Positions 7,546 through 15,589 of a DNA stretch of 21,617 bases are shown here, piece by piece. The stretch comes from Anaerolineales bacterium. Its GTDB lineage: Bacteria > Chloroflexota > Anaerolineae > Anaerolineales > Villigracilaceae. Every line of letters starts with the position of its first letter. The stretch's first letter is position 1. The stretch spans positions 1-21,617 of the forward strand of contig JAICQC010000019.1 in assembly GCA_025938055.1 (NCBI GenBank), written 5' to 3'. The position numbers and the translations under genes are program-made. The notes beneath the pieces were generated by a model. It had not been told where the DNA came from. It did not search any database and was given only the letters and a program-made list of their open reading frames with translations.

Positions 7546-8457
7546 ATGAATCTATCCATTGTCGTCCCGGTCTACAAAGGGGAAACGCTCATCGAGCCGC
7601 TCGTCGCACAGCTCAGCAAAACATTACCGACGATTGCAGAAAAATACGAAATCATTCTTGTTAATGATGGCAGCCCCGATAATAGCTGGCAGGTCATACA
7701 ACGCCTGACACAAGAATATAGCGGGGTGAGGGGGATTCGCATGATGCGCAATTACGGACAGCATAACGCGACGTTATGCGGCATCCGTCGAGCATGTTAT
7801 GAAGTTGTCGTGACCATGGACCAGGACCTGCAGCACCCACCTGAAGAAATCCCTTTGCTTCTGGCAAAGCTGGAGGAGGGCTATGACGTTGTGTATGGCT
7901 CTCCGCGAAAACTGCCGCAGGGATTTCTGCGCAACCTGATGACTGCCGCTATCAAGTGGATTCTGGCGAAGGTAACCGGATTGCCAGCCGTGCGAAATGT
8001 TTCGGCATTCCGCGCCTTTCGGACACATTTGCGCGATGCGTTTGCCAGTTTTCAAAACCCTTCGCTGATCCTCGATGTTCTGTTGTCCTGGGGGACAACC
8101 CGCTTTATGTCCGTGGAGGTCAATATTCCACATGCAGAACATACAAACTACAGTTTCAGGATGCTGGTGCGAGCCGCCACATTGATCCTGATCGGGTATA
8201 GCACCCTGCCGCTGCGCGTTGCAAGCTGGGTCGGATTTATCATGACACTCTTCGGGCTGGGGGTATTCATCTATGTTCTGATCATTTATTTCACTGTGGG
8301 CAGCCTGCCAGGGTTTCCGTTTTTGGCTTCCATCATTGCATTATTCAGCGGCGCGCAGTTATTTGGGCTCGGCATTTTCGGAGAATATCTGGCGCGCATG
8401 TTCGACCGCAGTATGGACAAGCCAACGTATGTCATTTCTGAAACGGCGGGAACGTGA
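7546..8457 (+). CDS. ArnC/GtrB-like polyprenyl-phosphate glycosyltransferase (GT2)
   Basis: The 303-residue GT2 enzyme has an N-terminal GT-A domain (about 1-220) and two C-terminal membrane segments (about 222-245 and 258-285). Motifs seen: SIVVPVYKG, the nucleotide-binding VNDGSPDNS, MRNYGQHNA, the metal site MDQDLQHPPEEIP (D-x-D with Gln in the middle), and NYSFRML. These blocks resemble ArnC, which moves 4-deoxy-4-formamido-arabinose to undecaprenyl phosphate, but the DPM/GtrB group shares them. It probably loads a nucleotide-activated sugar onto a lipid carrier at the inner face of the membrane. It is the first gene of a four-gene unit ending in a WecE-type aminotransferase, so the donor is plausibly a dTDP-4-amino sugar. 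It overlaps the next gene by 4 bp. Confidence 0.85.
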   Translation: MNLSIVVPVYKGETLIEPLVAQLSKTLPTIAEKYEIILVNDGSPDNSWQVIQRLTQEYSGVRGIRMMRNYGQHNATLCGIRRACYEVVVTMDQDLQHPPEEIPLLLAKLEEGYDVVYGSPRKLPQGFLRNLMTAAIKWILAKVTGLPAVRNVSAFRAFRTHLRDAFASFQNPSLILDVLLSWGTTRFMSVEVNIPHAEHTNYSFRMLVRAATLILIGYSTLPLRVASWVGFIMTLFGLGVFIYVLIIYFTVGSLPGFPFLASIIALFSGAQLFGLGIFGEYLARMFDRSMDKPTYVISETAGT

Positions 8458-9143
8458 ACGCCGTGATTCTCCAGCCATCCTACATCCCGTGGCGGGGATA
8501 CTTCGATCAGATCCGCCGGGCGGATTTGTTCATTTTTTATGATGACGTGCAATACGATAAGCACGGCTGGCGCAACCGCAATCAGATCAGGACCGCGCAG
8601 GGCAAACAGTGGCTGACGATCCCGGTGCACAGTAAAGGTGTAACCGAGGGAATCGCCATCAGGGAGGTTCGCATCGATTGGTCCAAGCCCTGGGCGAAGA
8701 ACCATCTCAAAGCACTGACTTTTGCCTATAACAAGGCTCCGCACTTCAAGGAATATTTGCCTTTGCTGGAATCTTTCTACAATCGCCGCGATGAGTGCCT
8801 GGCGGATTTTACGATCGAGACCACGATCTCTCTTAGCCGCGAGTTGGGCATGGCCTCGACGCGTTTCCTGCGCTCCTCGGATCTGCCGGGCATCACCGGC
8901 GCGCGCACCGAGCGCCTGATCCAGATTCTGAAACAGGTCGGCGCGAAACATTACATCAGCGGTCCCTCTGCGCGGGAGTATATGGAGCCGGAAAAGTTCG
9001 AGGAAGCAGGCATCTCCCTTGAATACATGGCATACAATTATCCCGAATACTCGCAGCTCTACCCGCCATTCGACCCGTATGTCACAGTGCTCGATCTGCT
9101 GTTCATGACGGGTCGCGAAGCACCAAACTATTTGCAAGCATGA
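8454..9143 (+). CDS. WbqC-family protein
   Basis: The 229-residue cytosolic protein has the WbqC family signature at its N-terminus: AVILQPSYIPWRGYFDQIRRAD, then FYDDVQYDKHGWRNRNQIR. It also has GITGARTERLIQILKQVGAKHYISG in the middle and YPPFDPYVTVLDLLF near the end. WbqC proteins occur in polysaccharide and O-antigen gene clusters, where a role in modifying amino sugars is suspected but, as far as I know, not proven. It starts with GTG at 8454 inside the GTGA overlap with the upstream stop, so it is translationally coupled to the glycosyltransferase. Confidence 0.88.
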   Translation: MNAVILQPSYIPWRGYFDQIRRADLFIFYDDVQYDKHGWRNRNQIRTAQGKQWLTIPVHSKGVTEGIAIREVRIDWSKPWAKNHLKALTFAYNKAPHFKEYLPLLESFYNRRDECLADFTIETTISLSRELGMASTRFLRSSDLPGITGARTERLIQILKQVGAKHYISGPSAREYMEPEKFEEAGISLEYMAYNYPEYSQLYPPFDPYVTVLDLLFMTGREAPNYLQA

Positions 9144-9150
9144 GGCATCT

Positions 9151-9780
9151 ATGTCTGAATCCTTCCATCTCGACGACGTAAAGAAATATTTTTCCGACAA
9201 GCTGAAGGCACACGGTGCGACTCACCTGGGTGTGGACTACAACTCCACTGAATCGCAGGAAGCCCGCTTCTTTCAACTTACCAGGGTCATTGACGCCAGC
9301 GTCAAATATTCGCTGCTCGATTTTGGCTGCGGCTATGGTGGCATGTATGATTACCTCCTGCGGTTGGGACATCCCCTGCACTATGTGGGTTACGATATTG
9401 CTGAATCCATGGTTGCCAAGGGACGCGAATTGCATCCGGATAACCCGGACTGCTGGTTCACACAGGATCTTGCGGAAGTACCCGCAGTAGATTATGCAGT
9501 CGTCAGTGGCACGTTCAACATGAAACTGGATGCCGATTTTGAGTCATGGACCGGGATCATACTGCAAGCTCTTCAACAGATGAACAACCGCGCAGCGAAG
9601 GGTCTTGCCTTCAACATGCTTACGAAGTATTCCGATGCCGATAGAATGCGCCCTGATCTTTATTATGGCGACCCCTGCTTTTTCTTCGATTACTGCAAAT
9701 CTCACTTCTCACGCAACGTCGCGCTGCTTCACGACTATGACCTTTATGACTTCACGATCCTCGTGCGTAAACAGTCATGA
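9151..9780 (+). CDS. Class I SAM-dependent methyltransferase
   Basis: The 209-residue protein has a Rossmann-like SAM domain. Motif I is LLDFGCGYGG (55-64), the acidic residue after strand 2 is D82 in YVGYDIAESM, and ASGT-like VVSGTFNMK marks motif IV. An N-terminal helical part (1-50) precedes the domain. The gene lies 7 nt after the WbqC gene and overlaps the aminotransferase by 4 bp (ATGA), so it belongs to the same transcript. By context it probably methylates the amino sugar or a related hydroxyl or amino group. The acceptor cannot be read from the sequence. Confidence 0.8.
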   Translation: MSESFHLDDVKKYFSDKLKAHGATHLGVDYNSTESQEARFFQLTRVIDASVKYSLLDFGCGYGGMYDYLLRLGHPLHYVGYDIAESMVAKGRELHPDNPDCWFTQDLAEVPAVDYAVVSGTFNMKLDADFESWTGIILQALQQMNNRAAKGLAFNMLTKYSDADRMRPDLYYGDPCFFFDYCKSHFSRNVALLHDYDLYDFTILVRKQS

Positions 9781-10916
9781 CAGAATTAAAAGTTGATTTC
9801 AACCGTCCTGTTGCAGTGGGAAATGAAATTGCATACATACAGCAGGCAATTGCCAACGGTCATATCTCCGGGGATGGTCCTTTTACCAGGAAATGTCATG
9901 CGTACTTCGAAAGCGAACTTGGCGTTTCGAAAGCCCTGCTCACTACCTCCTGCACGCACGCCTTGGAAATGTCCGCTATCTTGTTGGATATCCAGCCCGG
10001 GGATGAAGTCATTATTCCCGACTTTACGTTCGTTTCCACCGTCAATGCATTCGTCTTGCGCGGCGCGAGACCCATCTTCGTGGACATCCGCCCGGACACA
10101 CTGAATTTGGACGAGTCAAAACTCGAAGCTGCCATCACATCAAAAACGAAGGCGATTGTCCCAGTGCATTATGCAGGCGTAGGCTGCGAGATGGACGCGA
10201 TTATGGAGATTAGCGCGCGTCACAGAATCGCCGTGGTGGAGGACAATGCCCATGGATTGTTTGGAAAGTACAAAGGGAAATATCTGGGTACGTTTGGCTC
10301 GATGGCTTCACAGTCTTTCCATGAGACCAAGAACTTCAGTTGCGGAGAAGGCGGAGCGCTGTTGATCAATGATCCAGCACTCATCGAACGGGCTGAGATC
10401 ATCCGCGAAAAAGGAACGAACCGTTCGCGCTTCTTCCGCGGGCAGGTGGATAAATATACCTGGGTGGACGTTGGCTCATCCTATCTTCCTTCCGACATGC
10501 TTGCGGCATTCCTGTTTGCCCAGCTCGAACAGCGCGAGAAAATCCAGTTGCACCGCAAACAGGTCTGGGAGTTGTACCAGGCGGGCATCAAGGATTGGGC
10601 AAACGCCCATGATGTCCAATTGCCGTATGTCCCCGAGGAGTGTGAGCAGCCTTATCATATGTTCTACATGCTTTTGCCGACTCTTGAACTCCGCCAAAAA
10701 ATGATCACCTATTTACGCGAACGCGGTGTGTATAGCGTATTCCACTATTTGCCGCTGCACCTTTCGGACATGGGACAGCGTTTTGGTGGGAAGCCTGGCG
10801 ATTATCCCGTCACGGAACGCGTCAGCGACCAGCTCATTCGCCTGCCCTTCCACAACTCGCTCACGGGCGCCGAGCAGGAGCAGGTCACCGATCTGCTGCA
10901 GGAATTTCCGTTTTAG
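9777..10916 (+). CDS. wecE: WecE/RffA-type dTDP-4-amino-4,6-dideoxyhexose transaminase
   Basis: PLP-dependent DegT/DnrJ/EryC1/StrS aminotransferase of 379 residues. It uses glutamate to convert dTDP-4-keto-6-deoxy-D-glucose to a dTDP-4-amino-4,6-dideoxy sugar. It follows remembered E. coli WecE almost block for block: GDGPFTRKC, LLTTSCTHALEM, IQPGDEVIIPDFTFVSTVNAFVLRGA, VPVHYAGVGCEMDAIM, SFHETKN with PLP lysine K185, EIIREKGTNRSRFFRGQVDKYTW and SSYLPSDMLAAFL. The cofactor Asp is D156 in VEDNAHG. Its neighbours give it a transferase (ArnC-like GT), a WbqC protein and a methyltransferase. RmlA/RmlB, needed to supply the substrate, are not in the window. Product stereochemistry (galacto or gluco) is inferred from the WecE likeness only. 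Confidence 0.92.
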   Translation: MTELKVDFNRPVAVGNEIAYIQQAIANGHISGDGPFTRKCHAYFESELGVSKALLTTSCTHALEMSAILLDIQPGDEVIIPDFTFVSTVNAFVLRGARPIFVDIRPDTLNLDESKLEAAITSKTKAIVPVHYAGVGCEMDAIMEISARHRIAVVEDNAHGLFGKYKGKYLGTFGSMASQSFHETKNFSCGEGGALLINDPALIERAEIIREKGTNRSRFFRGQVDKYTWVDVGSSYLPSDMLAAFLFAQLEQREKIQLHRKQVWELYQAGIKDWANAHDVQLPYVPEECEQPYHMFYMLLPTLELRQKMITYLRERGVYSVFHYLPLHLSDMGQRFGGKPGDYPVTERVSDQLIRLPFHNSLTGAEQEQVTDLLQEFPF

Positions 10917-10961
10917 CCTCGCCGCGTCTCTCTTTTATTGAAAATCATTTGATAATCAGCA

Positions 10962-10970
10962 TGGTAGAAT
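10962..10970 (+). promoter_or_regulatory. Extended -10 box of the second glycosyltransferase gene
   Basis: TGGTAGAAT is followed by 7 nt and then ATG 10978, so the transcript would start at or within a base of the start codon. TTGAAA at 10938 is too far (21 bp) for a normal -35, in keeping with an extended -10 promoter. Confidence 0.6.
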
Positions 10971-10977
10971 TCTTGCG

Positions 10978-11922
10978 ATGTCTCCAGAACGCCAGCTAAC
11001 AATCGATCTTGTCATTCCGGTGTACAACGAGGCGGAGGTCGTTGAACAGACCTATGGCAGTATTTGCGAGGTCATAGACGGTTTGCCGCATCAGTTCAAT
11101 ATCTATTATGTGGATGATGGTTCGGACGACAGGACGGTGGATTCCCTCAGCGCGCTGGCAGAGAAGGATAAACGGATCGTCATCCTGGAATTTGCGCGCA
11201 ACTTTGGACATCAAGCCGCGCTGACGGCTGGACTGGACGCCTCGAAGGGCGACTTTGTGATTTCGCTCGATGGAGACGGACAGCATCCCCCTCAAATGAT
11301 TTCCGAAATGATCGAACTGTTTCAACAGGGCTACGACATCGTTCAGGCGCAGCGCATGGAGGCGACCCGCAATGTTTCATTCAAGCAGCTTACTTCCGCA
11401 GGGTTTTACACGATCATCAATAATATCAGCGGTACGCATATGGTGCCCGGCGCCGCCGATTTCCGCGGGTTGAGCCGTCAGGCGGTGAACGCATTAAAGT
11501 CCATGCCGGAATATCATCGTTTCCTGCGCGGCATGATCTCGTGGATGGGTTACCGCAGCGTGATTCTGCCGTACCAGGAAACCCGGCGTGTGGCGGGGAA
11601 GTCGAAATATTCGTTCGGTAAGATGTTTCGCCTTGCCATGGATGCCCTCTTTTCCTTCTCGCTCATGCCCCTCTATCTGGGTATGACGCTTGGAGGTATT
11701 CTGCTCTGTCTCGCGGCCGGGCAGATCATTTATGTGCTTTCCTTTTGGCTCACCGGGCGCTCCACACAGCTTGTGCCGGGCTGGAGTTCGCTGATGTCGG
11801 TGATGCTGGTCATCGGTGGCATGATCATGATCCTGCTCGGATTCATTGGCGTCTATGTTGGTTACATTTTTCAGGAAGTCAAACGCAGACCCGTTTATCT
11901 GCTTAAGAAGAGGGATACGTGA
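10978..11922 (+). CDS. GtrB/DPM-like membrane glycosyltransferase (GT2)
   Basis: The 314-residue protein has a GT-A domain (about 1-235) and two C-terminal membrane segments (about 235-260 and 270-300). Visible motifs are DLVIPVYNEAEVV, the nucleotide site YVDDGSDDRT, RNFGHQAALTAGLDASKGD, the metal site LDGDGQHPP, GAADFRGLSR and KSKYSFGKMFRLA. This family transfers a sugar (Glc, Man or amino sugar) from a nucleotide donor to polyprenyl phosphate. It is a paralogue in type of the enzyme at 7546, but the sequences differ throughout, so this is not a recent duplication. It starts a three-gene unit and overlaps the histidine phosphatase by 4 bp. Confidence 0.88.
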   Translation: MSPERQLTIDLVIPVYNEAEVVEQTYGSICEVIDGLPHQFNIYYVDDGSDDRTVDSLSALAEKDKRIVILEFARNFGHQAALTAGLDASKGDFVISLDGDGQHPPQMISEMIELFQQGYDIVQAQRMEATRNVSFKQLTSAGFYTIINNISGTHMVPGAADFRGLSRQAVNALKSMPEYHRFLRGMISWMGYRSVILPYQETRRVAGKSKYSFGKMFRLAMDALFSFSLMPLYLGMTLGGILLCLAAGQIIYVLSFWLTGRSTQLVPGWSSLMSVMLVIGGMIMILLGFIGVYVGYIFQEVKRRPVYLLKKRDT

Positions 11923-12584
11923 GTCGACCCGATAAACCCATCTACCACTTTGTGTTTGTTCGTCATGGAGAGTCGATTGGCAACGCCGAATCGCGCTGGC
12001 AGGGACAGTCTGATTACGCGCTCACCGAAAAGGGCAGGGCACAGGCACGCGCCCTGGCAGAGCGCTGGAAATCTGAAAACGTAAAGTTCGACCTGATCCT
12101 TGCCAGCCCGCTGGTACGCGCCAAAGAGACGGCTGAAATCATTGCCGCCGCGGTAGGCGCGAACGTGGAATTTGATCCGGTTCTGCTGGAACGTCATATC
12201 GGCGAGATGGAGGGCTTGACCGCGGAGGAAGTGCGCAAAAGGCCCCAGCCTCCTTACATCACGCCGTACGATCCGATCGGCGGCGAGGGAGAAGGCGATT
12301 GGGCTCTCTTTTTGCGAGCGGGTCAGGCGCTGCACAGTCTCCTGCGCCGCCCTCCGGGCAGTTACCTGATCGTGTCACATGGCGGGCTGCTCAACCAGTT
12401 GATGAATGCGATCGTCGGCATTGCCCCACACGTCGACCCCTCCGGGGTACGATTCCGTTTTGACAACACCGCCTTCGCCCGCGTGATTTACTTCCCCTTT
12501 CAACATCGCTGGGCAATTGAGGCGCTGAACGATCATGCACACCTGAATGATCGCTGGCGTTTCAAACCCTCCGAGCCAGAGTAA
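11919..12584 (+). CDS. Histidine phosphatase (phosphoglycerate mutase-like)
   Basis: The 221-residue protein starts with GTG at 11919, inside the GTGA overlap with the upstream stop. The phosphohistidine motif VRHGES is at 14-19 (nucleophile H16). The supporting Arg is in ASPLVRAKET, the acid Glu in LERHIGEMEG, and the second His in VSHGGLLNQL. This branch hydrolyses phosphate from small molecules or acts as a mutase; the substrate cannot be told. Tight coupling to a polyprenyl-phosphate glycosyltransferase could hint at a sugar-phosphate substrate, but that is context only. Confidence 0.88.
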   Translation: MSRPDKPIYHFVFVRHGESIGNAESRWQGQSDYALTEKGRAQARALAERWKSENVKFDLILASPLVRAKETAEIIAAAVGANVEFDPVLLERHIGEMEGLTAEEVRKRPQPPYITPYDPIGGEGEGDWALFLRAGQALHSLLRRPPGSYLIVSHGGLLNQLMNAIVGIAPHVDPSGVRFRFDNTAFARVIYFPFQHRWAIEALNDHAHLNDRWRFKPSEPE

Positions 12585-12586
12585 AG

Positions 12587-13681
12587 ATGGTTCTTTCCGA
12601 ATCAGCCAATTATCTGAATGGCAAACTGAAAGTGCTTGTCTTTGGCGCGGGCGCCATTGGAACGTACATCGGTGGCAGTCTCGTGCTTGCGGGGCAGCAG
12701 GCTGTCTTTGTAGAACAGCCCAAAGTGGTGGAGGAATTGCGCCAGCGCGGCTTGCGGCTTGACCTGACGTTGGATAAACGCCGCCAAGTGAAGGACGCCT
12801 CACGTATCGATCCGGCTTCGTTTGTGATCGTTTCCGCGCTGGAGGAGGCGCTTCGTTATGGACCCTTCGATGTGGCTTTGTTTGCCCTGAAGTCGTTCGA
12901 CACCCAGCCCGCGCTGGAAGGGATGAAGCCTTACGCAGATAAAATGCCGCCGATCCTTTGCCTGTCGAACGGTGTCTCGAACGAGCCTGCCATTGCCGAA
13001 GCACTGGGAAAAGACAAGGTGATCTATGGCACCGTCACCAGCGCCATTGGGCGGCGCGGCGCTGGTGATATTGTCCTTGAACGTTTGCGCGGACTCGGCG
13101 TCGCAAAAGGACATCCGCTTTCCGAGAAGTTGAATAATGCGTTTAACGCCGCTTATCTCAATTCGCGGTTGTATGACGATGCCAATAGCATGAAGTGGTC
13201 GAAGATGCTTACCAACCTGATTGCCAACCCGACCTCTGCCATCTTGGATATGACCGCCCGAGAGGTCTTCGCAAATAAGGATTTATACAAGCTTGAGATC
13301 GACATGCTGCGGGAATGTCTGGCAGTGATGGACGCCCAGGGCTTCAGGGTTGTGGATTTGCCCGGCACACCTGTGCGAGCCCTGGCGTACGCGACCAAAT
13401 TACCCTTGTGGCTTTCCAAGCCGCTGCTCGCCCGTGCTGCCGGAGCGGGACGCGGTAGTAAGATGCCATCCTTTCACATTGATCTGCATTCGGGTCGCGG
13501 CAAGAGCGAGGTGGAATATTTACACGGTGCGGTCGTTCGTGCCGGCGAAATGTGCAATGTGCCGACTCCTGTGAACAAAGTCTTGACTGAAACCCTGCTG
13601 GCGTTGACGAACAAAGAGGTGCCTCTGGAAGAGTTTGCACACAAGCCAGAGAAATTACTGGCAAAACTACAAATTAACTAA
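12587..13681 (+). CDS. Ketopantoate reductase family protein (PanE/ApbA-like)
   Basis: The 364-residue protein has the N-terminal NADP-binding Rossmann motif VFGAGAIGTYIGG (18-30). The C-terminal helical domain carries the family signature K-W-x-K-M-L-x-N-L-I-A-N-P-T-S-A with the catalytic Lys. The family reduces 2-dehydropantoate to pantoate in CoA biosynthesis. Here the protein is about 60 residues longer than E. coli PanE (303), with an insertion around LPLWLSKPLLARAAGAGRGSKM. No panB, panC or panD is nearby, so a different 2-keto acid or hydroxy acid substrate is possible. It begins 2 nt after the phosphatase gene. Its stop abuts repeat copy A. Confidence 0.85.
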   Translation: MVLSESANYLNGKLKVLVFGAGAIGTYIGGSLVLAGQQAVFVEQPKVVEELRQRGLRLDLTLDKRRQVKDASRIDPASFVIVSALEEALRYGPFDVALFALKSFDTQPALEGMKPYADKMPPILCLSNGVSNEPAIAEALGKDKVIYGTVTSAIGRRGAGDIVLERLRGLGVAKGHPLSEKLNNAFNAAYLNSRLYDDANSMKWSKMLTNLIANPTSAILDMTAREVFANKDLYKLEIDMLRECLAVMDAQGFRVVDLPGTPVRALAYATKLPLWLSKPLLARAAGAGRGSKMPSFHIDLHSGRGKSEVEYLHGAVVRAGEMCNVPTPVNKVLTETLLALTNKEVPLEEFAHKPEKLLAKLQIN

Positions 13682-13822
13682 TGTCATTGCGAGCCACTGC
13701 TTCGAGCGAAGCGAGCGTTCTTTGCTCTGCGTAGCGAGAGCGGCATGGCAATCTTAACGGTTTTTGAAGAAGTCATCAGTAGATTACCTGGGATTGCTTC
13801 GCGTCATACGCTCGCAATGGCA
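13682..13822. repeat. Palindromic intergenic repeat, copy A
   Basis: The 141-bp element is bounded by TGTCATTGCGAG (13682-13693) and CTCGCAATGGCA (13811-13822), inverted with one mismatch. The right end read in reverse (CATTGCGAGCGTA, then GCGAAGCAATC) closely matches the left end of copy B at 19159. The interior is rich in GCGAAGCGAGCG-type short palindromes. It fills nearly the whole gap between the PanE-like and nucleoside kinase genes and holds no credible gene. Confidence 0.85.
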
Positions 13823-13841
13823 CCATTCGAACGGAAAAATA

Positions 13842-15557
13842 ATGACTGAAAAAATTACTCTTATCTCCCCGCGCTCATCTGTGGAAATTTACCTGACGGA
13901 TGGGCGCGTATTGTCCGGTCCGCGCGGGTCGAAGGTGGGCGAGTTCCTGCAAACGCTGGAATTTGACTCGCAAGTGATCGCCGCGATTGTCAACGGCGAC
14001 CTGCGGGAACTGACCTATCCGGTTACGATGGAATCGCGAGTGATCCCGGTCACCATGTCTGACCCAGACGGGGCGCGCATTTATCGCCGCTCACTGACCT
14101 TTTTACTCGAGATGGCTTTCAACGATCTCTTCCCGGAGGCTGTCCTGTACGTCGATCACTCTGTGGCGTCGGGCGGCTATTACTGTCAGGTCACGGGACG
14201 CGCGCCGCTGTTTGAGGTGGAGATCGAGACGCTCAAGGATCACATGCAGGAGTTGGTCAAAGCAGATTTGCCGTTCGAGCGGATGGAAATCCCGATCAAG
14301 GAAGCCATCGAATACTTCCACTCGCGCGGCTATGAAGACAAAGTCCGTTTGCTCAGTTATCGCAAGAAGAATTATCTAACCCTGTACCGCCTCGGTGAAC
14401 GCATGGATTACCACCATGGCTATATGGTGCCTTCCACAGGATATCTCAAGTGGTTCGACCTGGTGTTCACAGAGGGCGGTTTTACATTGCGTTATCCGCG
14501 CCGGCACAAGCCCAACGAGCTATTGCCAATGCCAGATTATCCCAGGCTGCTGGACACCTTCCTTCAGTATGGTGACTGGTTGGCAAAGCTGGGGATCCAA
14601 AATGTGGGCGCGCTCAATAATGCCATCCAGAGCGGGCGCAGTGATCAGGTGGTGCTGGTATCCGAAGCGTTCCATGAGAACAACCTGGCGCGCATTGCCA
14701 ACCGGGTGGTGAATCAACTTAATCGCTCGCGCATTATTTTGATCGCGGGACCCTCCTCGGCAGGCAAGACCACAACCTCACGCCGGCTTACAGTGCAACT
14801 ACTGGCGCTGGGTGTTTCCCCGTTCCCGCTCGAGCTGGATAACTATTTCCTCGACCGCGACAAGACCCCGCTTGACGAAGATGGTAAGCCGGACTTCGAA
14901 TCCATTGACGCCCTCGATCTTCCCTTGCTCGCCGACCACCTACAGCGCCTGACCCGCGGCGAGGAAGTTCAACTGCCGCGTTACAATTTCAAGACCGGCT
15001 TGCGCGAGGACGGCGAATTGATTCGCTTGAAAGACGGGCAGCCAATCATCCTCGAAGGGATCCATGGGATGGACCCGCGCCTCATCCCCGCAAACCTGAG
15101 CGGCGAGGCATTCCGCATCTACGTCTCGGCTCTGACCCAGTTGAACCTCGACCGTCACAACCGCGTGTCCACCACGGACACGCGGCTCATCCGCCGCATC
15201 GTGCGCGACGCACGTGAACGCGGCTATAGCGCCGCGCAGACCATCGAGCGTTGGGAATCGGTGCGGCGCGGCGAGAAGAGGCACATCTTTCCCTTCCAGG
15301 AAAATGCGAATGTGATGTTCAACTCTGCACTGGCGTATGAGCTTGCGGCGCTCAAACCTTTTGCGGAACCGCTTTTACGACAAGTCCCCCATGGTACGCC
15401 GGAATACATCGAAGCCAAACGATTGCTGGCATTCCTCGAATGGTTCCTGCCTTTGGATATCAGCCTGATCCCGGGCACATCGATCGTGCGTGAATTTTTG
15501 GGTGGATCGATCCTCAGGAATTTTACAATTTGGAAAGAGCAGGAGCCGCTGGCCTAA
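13842..15557 (+). CDS. Uridine kinase-like nucleoside kinase with TGS and ThrRS-like N-terminus
   Basis: The 571-residue protein has three parts. The first is a TGS domain (about 1-70; YLTDGRVLSGPRGS). The second is a region like the second additional domain of threonyl-tRNA synthetase (about 75-220; FPEAVLYVDHSVASGGYYCQV). The third is a P-loop kinase of the phosphoribulokinase/uridine kinase family (about 295-530) with Walker A GPSSAGKT at 303-310, ELDNYFLDRDKTP and LEGIHGMDPRL. The kinase probably phosphorylates uridine/cytidine or a related nucleoside. The fused arrangement is known in many bacteria, but the role of the ThrRS-like part is unclear. The start at 13842 is chosen because the TGS domain begins there. 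A longer reading from 13764 would translate repeat copy A. Confidence 0.88.
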   Translation: MTEKITLISPRSSVEIYLTDGRVLSGPRGSKVGEFLQTLEFDSQVIAAIVNGDLRELTYPVTMESRVIPVTMSDPDGARIYRRSLTFLLEMAFNDLFPEAVLYVDHSVASGGYYCQVTGRAPLFEVEIETLKDHMQELVKADLPFERMEIPIKEAIEYFHSRGYEDKVRLLSYRKKNYLTLYRLGERMDYHHGYMVPSTGYLKWFDLVFTEGGFTLRYPRRHKPNELLPMPDYPRLLDTFLQYGDWLAKLGIQNVGALNNAIQSGRSDQVVLVSEAFHENNLARIANRVVNQLNRSRIILIAGPSSAGKTTTSRRLTVQLLALGVSPFPLELDNYFLDRDKTPLDEDGKPDFESIDALDLPLLADHLQRLTRGEEVQLPRYNFKTGLREDGELIRLKDGQPIILEGIHGMDPRLIPANLSGEAFRIYVSALTQLNLDRHNRVSTTDTRLIRRIVRDARERGYSAAQTIERWESVRRGEKRHIFPFQENANVMFNSALAYELAALKPFAEPLLRQVPHGTPEYIEAKRLLAFLEWFLPLDISLIPGTSIVREFLGGSILRNFTIWKEQEPLA

Positions 15558-15589
15558 TATGTAGTTGCACTCCGATCATCAACCAATCC

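Noticed and set aside
8286..9200. Long leftward open frame of about 304 codons
   Set aside because: It lies antisense to the WbqC gene and the end of the GT2 gene, which have clear family motifs. Its own translation shows none.
7546..11922. Recent duplication of the two GT2 genes
   Set aside because: They share family motifs only; the sequences differ throughout and different genes flank them.
13682..13822. CRISPR array or tRNA in the palindromic gap
   Set aside because: There are only two inverted ends and no regular direct repeats with spacers. No cloverleaf or CCA-type 3' end is seen.
13764..13841. N-terminal extension of the nucleoside kinase
   Set aside because: The extra codons lie mostly within repeat copy A and precede the TGS domain start.
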